Below, piece after piece: positions 1 to 7,222 of a stretch of DNA of 64,000 nt. Source of the DNA: Brevundimonas guildfordensis (GTDB lineage: Bacteria > Pseudomonadota > Alphaproteobacteria > Caulobacterales > Caulobacteraceae). The stretch is taken from NCBI RefSeq assembly GCF_014836405.1, contig NZ_JACSQU010000003.1:62001-126000 (forward strand), written 5' to 3'. Position 1 is the stretch's first letter. Every line of letters begins with the position of its first letter. A program made the position numbers and the translations under genes. A model generated the notes under the pieces. It was not told the DNA's origin. It searched no databases and saw nothing but the letters and a program-made list of their open reading frames with translations.

Positions 1-223
1 TGATGGCGGGGATCTTGCCGTTGGGATTCAGCGACAGGAACTCCGGCGTCCAGGTCTCGTCCTTGCTGATGTCGACCAGATGAGGCTCATAGGGCAGACC
101 CAGCTCCTGCAGAAGAATCGAGACCTTCACGCCGTTGGGCGTGGGCAGCGAATAGAGCTGCAACCGGTCAGGATGCTGCGGCGGAAACTGACGGGTGACG
201 GGGAAGGCGGACAGGTCGGCCAT
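1..223 (-). CDS. Glutathione S-transferase family protein (3' end cut off by window)
   Basis: The first 74 residues of a glutathione S-transferase are present; the rest lies beyond base 1. The N-terminal thioredoxin-like fold is recognisable: a beta strand LQLYSLPTPNGVKVS, the helix SILLQELGLPYEPHLVD, and the cis-proline region NPNGKIPAI that contacts glutathione. The short N-terminal extension (about 20 residues before the first strand) is typical of the YfcG/YghU (nu-class) type, whose members reduce disulfides or peroxides with glutathione; the exact substrate is unknown. Start chosen at the ATG at 223, the only ATG before the fold. It is transcribed in the same direction as rimM, 68 bp downstream of it, where trmD is commonly found in other genomes. 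Confidence 0.85.
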   Translation of the reverse strand, partial: MADLSAFPVTRQFPPQHPDRLQLYSLPTPNGVKVSILLQELGLPYEPHLVDISKDETWTPEFLSLNPNGKIPAI

Positions 224-291
224 GGAATGCTCCGGCTGGTGTGACCCTGTCCATGTCGGGAGCCGCAGGGCGATCCGCAACCGTGTCGGCG

Positions 292-819
292 TCAGTCTTC
301 GTCGCGGTCGCTGACTTCGGTCGGGCGGACGATGCGCAGCCAGCCCTCTTTGATGTGCAGTTCCGGCGCCGCCTCACGGGTGAAGGGCAGGTACCAGGTC
401 GGACCGTCCTCGGCCGGGGCGATCTCCAGCATGTCGTCGGCCCCGAAGTTCTGGACCGACTTCACCTTGCCCAGCACCACGTCGGCCGGATCGCGCCCTT
501 CCAGGCCGATCAGGTCGGTCAGGTAGAACTCGTCCTCTTCCGGCTGGGGCAAGGCGTCGCGCGTGACGAACAGCTTCTGGCCGCGCCGGGCGTCGGCTTC
601 TTCCTTGGTCGCGATCTCCTTGACCCGCGCCACAACGCCCGCCTTGTCCGGCCGCGCCGAGATAAGGGTCAGCGCCGGTTTTCCGTCGGGGCCCAGCAGC
701 GGCGAATAGCCGACCAGGGCCATGGGCTCGGCGGTATAGGCGCTGATGCGCACCTCGCCCTTCACGCCGAAGGCGCCGCCGATCTGGCCCACCAGGATCA
801 GTCTGTCTTCGCTGCTCAT
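292..819 (-). CDS. rimM: Ribosome maturation factor RimM
   Basis: RimM (175 aa) binds ribosomal protein S19 and helps the head of the 30S subunit mature. The N-terminal beta-barrel begins with LILVGQIGGAFGVKGEVRI, the family signature, and the C-terminal PRC-barrel includes EFYLTDLIGLEG and a late WYLPFTREAAPELH stretch. The start is taken at the ATG at 819 (MSSEDRLILVGQ); the reading frame stays open for 27 more codons, but that part runs through the terminator hairpin upstream and has no family similarity. It follows rpsP, as in many bacteria, but a strong hairpin separates them. The usual partner trmD is not next; a glutathione S-transferase is. Confidence 0.95.
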   Translation of the reverse strand: MSSEDRLILVGQIGGAFGVKGEVRISAYTAEPMALVGYSPLLGPDGKPALTLISARPDKAGVVARVKEIATKEEADARRGQKLFVTRDALPQPEEDEFYLTDLIGLEGRDPADVVLGKVKSVQNFGADDMLEIAPAEDGPTWYLPFTREAAPELHIKEGWLRIVRPTEVSDRDED

Positions 820-861
820 GACCGGGCTCCGTTTGCCGATGCGATGGGTCCAGATAGCAGA

Positions 862-890
862 AAAGCAGCGCCCCGGAAGGACGCTGCTTT
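862..890 (-). terminator. Rho-independent terminator between rpsP and rimM
   Basis: Perfect 9-bp arms AAAGCAGCG (862-870) and CGCTGCTTT (882-890) around an 11-nt loop. On the minus strand the second arm runs into TTTTC, so it works in the direction of rpsP transcription. It sits between the rpsP stop (930) and the rimM start (819) and could reduce read-through into rimM. Confidence 0.75.
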
Positions 891-929
891 CCCGTTTCAA
901 CCGGCCGTGGCCGGATGAAGAGATAAGGC

Positions 930-1430
930 TTAGGCCTGCTCTTCGGTCGCCTCAGCGGCGGCTTCAGCGGCAGGAGCCTCTTCAGCCGGAGCTTCTTCCG
1001 CGGCCGGAGCGGCGGCGGCGGCGGCGGCGGCCTCAGCGGCCTCGGCCTTGGCGGCGGCTTCGGCTTCCAGGCGGTCGGCTTCGCGCTGGGCGCGCTCGGC
1101 GGCGCGTTCCTGGGCCTTCTTGCCCGGCTCGGCCTTCTTCGGGTTGTTGCCCTGGGCCCACTGGACCTTGCCGGCCAGCGCTTCGTCCTGGCTCTGGCTG
1201 ATGAAGCGGGCGACGCGGTCGGTCGGCTGGGCGCCCTTGGCGAGCCACTCGGCGATGCGGTCGGCCTTCAGGACGATGCGCGGGGTGGCGCTGTCCTTGG
1301 GCAGCATCGGGTTGTAGCTGCCGACGCGCTCGATGAACTTGCCGTCGCGCGGGGCGTGCGAGTCGGCGATGACGATGTGGTAGTAGGGGCGCTTCTTGGC
1401 GCCGCCGCGGGACAGACGAATCTTCAGCAT
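930..1430 (-). CDS. rpsP: 30S ribosomal protein S16
   Basis: S16 is a small-subunit protein needed for 30S assembly. The first 80 or so residues are canonical: [20 protein letters not shown] at the start, then [19 protein letters not shown]. The protein is 166 aa, about twice the usual bacterial length, because of a long Ala/Glu-rich tail (from about residue 115) made of simple A, E and P runs; such tails are seen in alphaproteobacterial S16. The underlying DNA is a GCC/GCG-rich low-complexity tract at about 950-1070. It follows ffh by 24 bp, so ffh and rpsP are probably cotranscribed, and it is followed by a terminator. Confidence 0.97.
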   Translation of the reverse strand: MLKIRLSRGGAKKRPYYHIVIADSHAPRDGKFIERVGSYNPMLPKDSATPRIVLKADRIAEWLAKGAQPTDRVARFISQSQDEALAGKVQWAQGNNPKKAEPGKKAQERAAERAQREADRLEAEAAAKAEAAEAAAAAAAAPAAEEAPAEEAPAAEAAAEATEEQA

Positions 1431-1454
1431 TTTCAGTCTCTTTCTAGAAAGGCG

Positions 1455-2978
1455 TTAGTTCTTTTTGGGGAAGCCCGGCAGACCCGGAAGGCCCCCCGGA
1501 AGTTGTCCGCCGCCCAGACCCGCCAAGCGGTCCTGAATGGCTTTCATTTCATCGGCCGAGGGTTCCGGCATCTTGCCGCCGCCCAGAGCCTTCAGACGGT
1601 TCATGTCCGGACCGCCGCCGCCCATGCCCGGCAGGCCGCCCATCATGGAGGCCATCTTCTGCAGGTTCTTGCCGCCGCCCTTGGACAGCGACTTGACCAT
1701 GTCGGCCATCTGGCGGTGCTGTTTCAGCAGGCGGTTGATGTCCTGGACCTCTACGCCGGCGCCCTTGGCCACGCGCTTCTTGCGGCTGGCGTTCAGCAGG
1801 TCCGGCTTCTTGCGCTCGGCCATGGTCATGGAGTTGATGACGGCCAGCTGGCGGTCGATCATCTTGTCCGAGACGTTGTTCTCGGCCATCTGGTTCTTCA
1901 GCTTGGCCACGCCGGGCAGCAGGCCCATGATGCCCTGAAGACCGCCCATCTTCTTCATCTGGTTCAGTTGACCCGCCAGATCGTCCAGATCGAACTGGCC
2001 CTTGGCCAGCTTGCGGGCCATCTTCTCGGCCTTGGCCTGGTCCAGCTCGCCCGCGGCCTTCTCGACCAGGGCGACGATGTCCCCCTGACCCAGGATGCGG
2101 CCAGCGACGCGGCGGGCGTCGAAGACGTCCAGCGCATCGACCTTTTCGCCCGCGCCCAGATATTTGATCGGCAGGCCGGTGACGGCGCGCATCGACAGCA
2201 TGGCGCCGCCGCGCCCGTCGCCGTCGGCGCGGGTCAGCACCAGACCCGTCAGGGGCAGACGCTCGTGGAAGGCGGCGGCGGTGCGCACCGCGTCCTGACC
2301 GGTCAGGCTGTCGGCGACCAGCAGGGTCTCGACCGGCTTGGCGATCTCGGCGACCTCGGCCACCTCGTTCATCAGCCCTTCGTCCAGGGTGATGCGGCCG
2401 GCGGTGTCGAGGATCAGGACGTCGAAGCCCTGCAGCTTGGCCGACTGAAGCGCACGGCGGGTGATCTGGACCGCGCTCTCGCCCGCCACGATGGGCAGGG
2501 TCGCGACCTCGATCTGCTGGCCGAGCGTGGCCAGCTGCTCCATGGCCGCCGGACGACGCGTGTCCAGCGAGGCCATCATGACCTTCTTCTTGTCGAACTT
2601 CGACAGGCGCAGGGCCAGCTTGGCCGAGGTCGTCGTCTTGCCCGAGCCCTGCAGACCGGCCATCAGCACGACGGCGGGCGGGGTCGCATTGGTGTTCAGC
2701 GGAACCGGCTCTTCGCCGCCCAGCATGTCGACCAGGCCGTCATAGACGATCTTGATGACCTGATCGGCGGGCTTGACCGCGCGGATGACGTCTTCGCCGG
2801 TCGCGGCCGTCTTGGCGCGGGCGATGAAGTCCTTGACCACCGGCAGGGCGACGTCGGCCTCGAGCAGGGCGACGCGGACCTCGCGCAGGGCCTCCTCGAC
2901 ATCCTTTTCGGACAGGGCGCCGCGGCCGGTGATCCGGTCGAAGACGCCTGTCAGCCGCTCGTTCAGAGCCTCGAACAT
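1455..2978 (-). CDS. ffh: Signal recognition particle protein Ffh (SRP54)
   Basis: GTPase subunit of the signal recognition particle; with 4.5S RNA it takes ribosomes making membrane proteins to FtsY. The 507 residues show the N domain (about 1-90), the G domain with P-loop GLQGSGKTTTSAK near residue 107, DTRRPAAMEQL, the DTAGR box and the TRADGDGRGGA box, and then the methionine-rich M domain (about 300-460; MKKMGGLQGIMGLLPG). The tail is Gly/Pro/Met rich. Its receptor gene, ftsY, is in the same window at 53.1 kb, but no SRP RNA gene was seen. First gene of the ffh-rpsP-(rimM) run, reading away from ppc. Confidence 0.98.
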   Translation of the reverse strand: MFEALNERLTGVFDRITGRGALSEKDVEEALREVRVALLEADVALPVVKDFIARAKTAATGEDVIRAVKPADQVIKIVYDGLVDMLGGEEPVPLNTNATPPAVVLMAGLQGSGKTTTSAKLALRLSKFDKKKVMMASLDTRRPAAMEQLATLGQQIEVATLPIVAGESAVQITRRALQSAKLQGFDVLILDTAGRITLDEGLMNEVAEVAEIAKPVETLLVADSLTGQDAVRTAAAFHERLPLTGLVLTRADGDGRGGAMLSMRAVTGLPIKYLGAGEKVDALDVFDARRVAGRILGQGDIVALVEKAAGELDQAKAEKMARKLAKGQFDLDDLAGQLNQMKKMGGLQGIMGLLPGVAKLKNQMAENNVSDKMIDRQLAVINSMTMAERKKPDLLNASRKKRVAKGAGVEVQDINRLLKQHRQMADMVKSLSKGGGKNLQKMASMMGGLPGMGGGGPDMNRLKALGGGKMPEPSADEMKAIQDRLAGLGGGQLPGGLPGLPGFPKKN

Positions 2979-3289
2979 TCAAACCCTTTCATGCGCCTGG
3001 GCCTTGGCCTCCGTGAGCAGCGCCCATGGGCGGGCGACCTCTGCGAACGATCACGTCGACAGAGGCCCTCTCCCGCCTCGTCCTGAAGAAGATCAGGGGT
3101 CGTGCGGGTGGAGGCGCAGGTTCAATTGCGCCGGAAGTCGCGGCTTATGGCGGAAAAGCAAGGCGATGTCGACTCCGTTCTCATGACGAAAGGCGACTCC
3201 TCAAGGGTTTGCGCGTTGCCTCATGGACTAGCGCGCCGGGATCACCCTGATACGGTTTGGCTTCCGGCCTCGCCCTTGAGAGACAATCC
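2979..3289. other. 311-bp divergent intergenic region between ffh and ppc
   Basis: The only gene-free stretch above 300 bp. It must hold the promoters for ffh (left) and ppc (right), but no confident -35/-10 pair could be assigned. Visible structure: an inverted repeat CCTCTG/CAGAGG at 3038-3065 and a GCCCATGGGC palindrome at 3022-3031. A 63-codon open frame at 3102-3293 runs into ppc, has no ribosome site or recognisable content, and is not called. No tRNA or known RNA fold was seen. Confidence 0.6.
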
Positions 3290-5995
3290 ATGAGCCAGAC
3301 TACGGAACTTCCCCATGATCGTCTCCGCGCGGAGGTCCGGCTTCTGGGCGCCCTTCTGGGGGAGGTGATCCGGGACGAGGGGGGACAGGCGCTCTACGAC
3401 CGCATCGAGGCCGTGCGCCAGGCCTCGGTCGCCTATCACCGGGACCCGGCCTCGGACGGCGCTTCGAAACTGGAGCGGCTCTTGGGCGAGCTGTCGCTGG
3501 ATCAGGCTATCGGCCTGACGCACGGATTCGCCGCCTTTTCGCTGCTGGCCAATGTCGCCGAGGACCGGGCGGGCAAGCGCCGCGCCCAGGCTCAGGCCGA
3601 GGCGGGCGAACGGGCCGACACCCCCGAGGGCGTGCTCAAGCGTCTGGCCGAGGCAGGCGTCGACAAGGGCGCCGTGCGCGACCTCCTGGCCCAGGCGTTG
3701 ATCTCGCCGGTGCTGACCGCTCACCCGTCCGAGGTGCGACGGAAGAGCGTGTTGGACCGCACCGCGGCGGTCGGCGAACTGCTGGATGGCTGCGACCGCG
3801 ACGGCGTCGCCTGCGACGCCATAACCCTGAAGGACGCGCTTCGCCGCCAGATCGTCATCCTGTGGACCACGCGGCTGACCCGCGCCTCGGCCCTGGTGGT
3901 GCAGGACGAAATCGACACCGTGGTCGACTGGCTGCGGCGCATCTTCCTGCATGTCGCCCCGGCCCAGCTGGCCGAGTGGCGCAAGCTGCTGGACGCGCCG
4001 GACCTGACGCCCTTCGTGCGCATCGGCTCCTGGGTCGGCGGCGACCGCGACGGCAACCCGAACGTCGACGCCGACACCCTGCGCGCCGCCTTCCGCAGTC
4101 AGGCCCGCGCCGCGCTTGGCTTCTATCTGGACGAGGTGCACGCCCTGGGCGCCGAGCTCAGCCTGTCCATCGACCTGACCCGCGTCACCCCGGAACTGGC
4201 CGCATTGGCGCAAGGGTCGGGCGACGCCTCCATCCAGCGCGCGGACGAGCCCTATCGCCGAGCCCTCAGCCAGATCTACGCCCGCCTGTCCGCCGCCTAT
4301 CCGAATCTGACCGGAGAGCCGACGCCGCGCCCTGCCCGCTTCGAAGCCCCGCCCTACGACGGACCCGACGCCTTCCGCGCCGATTTGAACACCCTGCACG
4401 ACAGCCTGGTGCGGACCCACGGCGCCGTCTTCGCCGATGATCGGCTGGCGCGGCTGATCACGGCGGCGGACGTGTTCGGCTTCCACATGGCGACGCTGGA
4501 CCTGCGTCAGAACGCCGACGTGCATGAGCGCGTGGTCGCCGACCTGCTCAAAGTGGCGGGTGTCTGCCCCGACTACGCCGCCCTGGACGAGGCCGATCGG
4601 CTGGCCGTGCTGGCGCGCGAACTGGCCGGCCCCCGCCCCCTCTTCTCGCCCTATGCCGACTATGCGACCGAGACGCTGAAGGAGCGCGCCATCCTTCAGG
4701 CCGCCGCCGAGGCTCTTTCGACGTTCGGCCCGCAGGCGATCCGCACCCACATCGTGTCCAAGACCGACGCCGCCTCGGACATGCTGGAGGTCTATCTGCT
4801 GCTGAAAGAGGTCGGCCTTTACGACCCGGCCGACGCGTCCGCCTGCCCCATCCAGGCCGCCCCCCTGTTCGAGACCATCGACGACCTGCGCGCCGCCCGC
4901 GCCACGCTGGAGCGCGTCCTGGCCGAGCCGTCCGCCCGCGCCGTGGCCGAGGCGCGCGGCGTGCAGGAGGTGATGATCGGCTATTCCGACAGCAACAAGG
5001 ACGGCTCCTACCTGACCTCGGGCTGGGAATTGCACGAGGCCTCGCGCGGCCTGCTGGACGTCGCCCACGCCGCCGGCGTGCGGCTGCAGCTGTTCCACGG
5101 CCGGGGCGGCGCTGTGGGGCGCGGTGGCGGTTCCGCCTTCTCCGCCGTGCTGGGCCAGCCCGCCGGCACGGTGGCGGGCCGCATCCGCGTCACCGAACAG
5201 GGCGAGGTCATCGCCAACAAATACGGCGAGCCGGAGGTGGCCCAACGCAACCTCGACGCCCTGACCTGCGGAACCCTGCTGGCCTCGCTGGGGCCGCAAT
5301 CGGACGCGGACTACAGCGCCCGCTACGGCGCGACGGCGGCGCGTCTGTCGGCCGCCTCGATGAAGGCCTATCGCGCGCTCGTTTATGAGACGCCCGGCTT
5401 CGTCGACTATTTCCGCGCCGCCACCCCCATCGCCGAGATCGCCGACCTGAAGATCGGCTCGCGCCCGGCCAGCCGCACCGCCTCGCCCGCCATCGAGGAC
5501 CTGCGCGCCATTCCCTGGGTGTTCAGCTGGTCGCTATCGCGGGTCATGCTGCCCGGCTGGTTCGGCTTCGGCTCGGCGGTGCAGGGCGAGGACCCCGCCG
5601 AGCTGCGCGCCATGGCCGAGACCTGGCCCTTCTTCCGCACCGTGGTCCAGAACATGGAGATGGTGATGGCCAAGGCCGACATGGCCATCGCCCGCCGCTA
5701 CGCCGGGCTGGTCCCCGACGCGGCGCTGGCCGAGCGGATCTACGCTTCCATCCGCGCCGAATGGGACCGCACCGTCACGGCCGTGCTGTCGATTACCGGA
5801 CAGCAGACCCTGCTGGGCGGCCAGCCCGAGCTGGATCGGCTGATCCGTCAGCGAATGCCTTACGTCGAGCCGCTGAACCATGTGCAGATCGAACTGATCC
5901 GCCGCCGCCGGGCGGGCGACGACGACCCGCGCGTTCGCAACGGCATCCTTCTGGCCATCAACGGCGTGGCGGCGGGTCTCAGGAACAGCGGCTGA
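3290..5995 (+). CDS. ppc: Phosphoenolpyruvate carboxylase
   Basis: Cytosolic enzyme that adds bicarbonate to phosphoenolpyruvate to give oxaloacetate, refilling the TCA cycle. The 901-aa product has the catalytic TAHPSEVRRKS region (about residue 143-153), the glycine-rich FHGRGGAVGRGGG loop, the GYSDSNKDG signature and the QNMEMVMAKADM helix. The C-terminus reads RNSG, where most family members end QNTG; the essential final glycine is kept. Start: ATG at 3290 (MSQTTELPHD); the frame is open 11 codons upstream, but those residues look non-coding. It ends directly against corA on the other strand: the two stop codons occupy 5993-5995 and 5996-5998. Confidence 0.98.
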   Translation: MSQTTELPHDRLRAEVRLLGALLGEVIRDEGGQALYDRIEAVRQASVAYHRDPASDGASKLERLLGELSLDQAIGLTHGFAAFSLLANVAEDRAGKRRAQAQAEAGERADTPEGVLKRLAEAGVDKGAVRDLLAQALISPVLTAHPSEVRRKSVLDRTAAVGELLDGCDRDGVACDAITLKDALRRQIVILWTTRLTRASALVVQDEIDTVVDWLRRIFLHVAPAQLAEWRKLLDAPDLTPFVRIGSWVGGDRDGNPNVDADTLRAAFRSQARAALGFYLDEVHALGAELSLSIDLTRVTPELAALAQGSGDASIQRADEPYRRALSQIYARLSAAYPNLTGEPTPRPARFEAPPYDGPDAFRADLNTLHDSLVRTHGAVFADDRLARLITAADVFGFHMATLDLRQNADVHERVVADLLKVAGVCPDYAALDEADRLAVLARELAGPRPLFSPYADYATETLKERAILQAAAEALSTFGPQAIRTHIVSKTDAASDMLEVYLLLKEVGLYDPADASACPIQAAPLFETIDDLRAARATLERVLAEPSARAVAEARGVQEVMIGYSDSNKDGSYLTSGWELHEASRGLLDVAHAAGVRLQLFHGRGGAVGRGGGSAFSAVLGQPAGTVAGRIRVTEQGEVIANKYGEPEVAQRNLDALTCGTLLASLGPQSDADYSARYGATAARLSAASMKAYRALVYETPGFVDYFRAATPIAEIADLKIGSRPASRTASPAIEDLRAIPWVFSWSLSRVMLPGWFGFGSAVQGEDPAELRAMAETWPFFRTVVQNMEMVMAKADMAIARRYAGLVPDAALAERIYASIRAEWDRTVTAVLSITGQQTLLGGQPELDRLIRQRMPYVEPLNHVQIELIRRRRAGDDDPRVRNGILLAINGVAAGLRNSG

Positions 5996-6961
5996 TCACA
6001 GCCACCGCGTCCGCTTGAAGGTCACGTACAGGCCGATGCAGATCACCACGATCAAGCCTAGGACCGCCGGATAGCCATAGGTCCAGCGCAGCTCGGGCAT
6101 GTGCTCGAAATTCATGCCGTAGATGCCCGCCACCGCCGTCGGTGTGGCCAGGATAGCGGCCCAGGCGGCCAGCTTGCGGGTGATGACGCCCTGACGCTGC
6201 TGCTCCAGCAGGTTGGACACCTCGAACACCGAGGCCAGGATGTCGCGCAGGCCCGCCGCCCGGCTGGACACCCGCCGCACATGGTCGGCCACGTCGCGGA
6301 AATAGGGCCGCACCTCGCGGTCGATGCAGGGCAGATCCAGCGACTGCAGCTTGACGCTGACTTCCTCCATCGGCCCCAGCACCCGACTGAACTTCACCAG
6401 TTCGCGGCGCAGCTGGAACAGACGGGTGATGTCGGCGCGCGACAGAAAGCTGTCCAGCGCGACCTGCTCCATCTCGAGCACCTTGTCCTCGATGGCGTCG
6501 ATGATGGGGATGTAGCCGTCGACGATGAAGTCCAGCACCCCATGCAGGATGAAGTCCGGCCCGTGTTTCAGCTGTTGCGGCGAAGCCTCCAGCTGGGCGC
6601 GCAACTGGGTGTGGGCGCGGGCCGAGCCGTGGCGGATGGTGATGACGTAGTTGGGTCCGACGAAGACGTGCGTCTCGCCGTACAGGATGCGGTCGCCCTT
6701 GGCCTGGGCCGTGCGGGCGACGATGAACAGCTCGGAGCCATAGACTTCCAGCTTCGGGATCTGGTGCGCCGTCAGGGCGTCCTCGACCGCCAGGGGGTGC
6801 AGGTGAAAGCGCCGCACCAGAACGTCGAACTCCTCGTCCGTGGGCTCATGCAGGCCGATCCAGAGATACTCGCCCGCCGCCAGGGTCAGGCCCTGATCCG
6901 TCAGCGGCGCCGCGCGCACCCGTTTGCCGTCCTTGTAGACGTAGGAGGCGACGACGCTCAT
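5996..6961 (-). CDS. corA: CorA-type magnesium/cobalt transport protein
   Basis: Inner-membrane divalent cation channel of the CorA family, 321 aa. A large cytoplasmic N-terminal domain (LWIGLHEPTDEEFDVL, then a long helix-rich region) is followed by two C-terminal membrane helices. The first helix ends with the selectivity motif YGMNF, and the second reads VLGLIVVICIGLYVTF with a basic end KRTRWL. The start ATG at 6961 has a good ribosome site (AGGAGA). A perfect 7-bp hairpin, AGAAGGC/GCCTTCT at 6991-7008, and a tandem duplication of CCCGTGACGCGA at 7022-7045 lie just upstream. No Mg-box riboswitch was recognised. Confidence 0.95.
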   Translation of the reverse strand: MSVVASYVYKDGKRVRAAPLTDQGLTLAAGEYLWIGLHEPTDEEFDVLVRRFHLHPLAVEDALTAHQIPKLEVYGSELFIVARTAQAKGDRILYGETHVFVGPNYVITIRHGSARAHTQLRAQLEASPQQLKHGPDFILHGVLDFIVDGYIPIIDAIEDKVLEMEQVALDSFLSRADITRLFQLRRELVKFSRVLGPMEEVSVKLQSLDLPCIDREVRPYFRDVADHVRRVSSRAAGLRDILASVFEVSNLLEQQRQGVITRKLAAWAAILATPTAVAGIYGMNFEHMPELRWTYGYPAVLGLIVVICIGLYVTFKRTRWL

Positions 6962-7089
6962 GGGCTCTCCTTCCTAGTGGGGCCGCGATCAGAAGGCTTG
7001 CGCCTTCTCGACCCGACGCGGCCCGTGACGCGACCCGTGACGCGACCAAGGCTTAGCATGGACGCAGGCCCCGTCGAGGCCTCCATCTT

Positions 7090-7122
7090 CCGTCATGCTC
7101 GGGGCAAGTCCGAGGATGACGG
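7090..7122. repeat. Palindromic intergenic repeat (CCGTCAT...ATGACGG type)
   Basis: 33-bp inverted repeat with 13-nt arms that differ at one base (CCGTCATGCTCGG versus CCGAGGATGACGG). A shorter copy with the same CCGTCATCC/GGATGACGG core is at 54731-54750. Both copies lie in the same intergenic regions as copies of the 30-bp GGCCTC hairpin family. Confidence 0.7.
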
Positions 7123-7138
7123 AGCATAACTGGCAACG

Positions 7139-7171
7139 AAAAGGCCCGGCGGATTTCTCCTCCGAGCCTTT
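7139..7171 (-). terminator. Terminator downstream of the M3 peptidase gene
   Basis: Outer arms AAAGGC (7140-7145) and GCCTTT (7166-7171) with an inner CGG/CCG stem. On the minus strand the hairpin ends in GCCTTTTC. It is 50 bp beyond the stop of the minus-strand peptidase gene. Confidence 0.6.
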
Positions 7172-7190
7172 CCATGTTCAGCGTCTAACG

Positions 7191-7220
7191 GGCCTCAAGT
7201 AGGCCGAAGGCCGATAGGCC
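7191..7220. repeat. 30-bp GGCCTC hairpin repeat, copy 1
   Basis: Outer stem GGCCT/AGGCC and inner stem GGCC-GAA-GGCC. It lies 3 bp from the stop codon of the M3 peptidase gene. Other copies: 49803-49832, 54782-54811 and 54822-54851. Confidence 0.75.
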
Positions 7221-7222
7221 CC

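Noticed and set aside
950-1070. GCC/GCG-rich tract as a non-coding repeat
   Set aside because: It encodes the Ala/Glu-rich tail of S16, in frame and ending at a proper stop.
2979-3289. SRP (4.5S) RNA or tRNA gene near ffh
   Set aside because: No GGAAGC-type SRP tip motif, no tRNA T-loop/acceptor pattern and no long paired stem were found.
3102-3293. 63-codon open frame upstream of ppc
   Set aside because: No ribosome-binding site, no recognisable content, and it runs into the ppc start.
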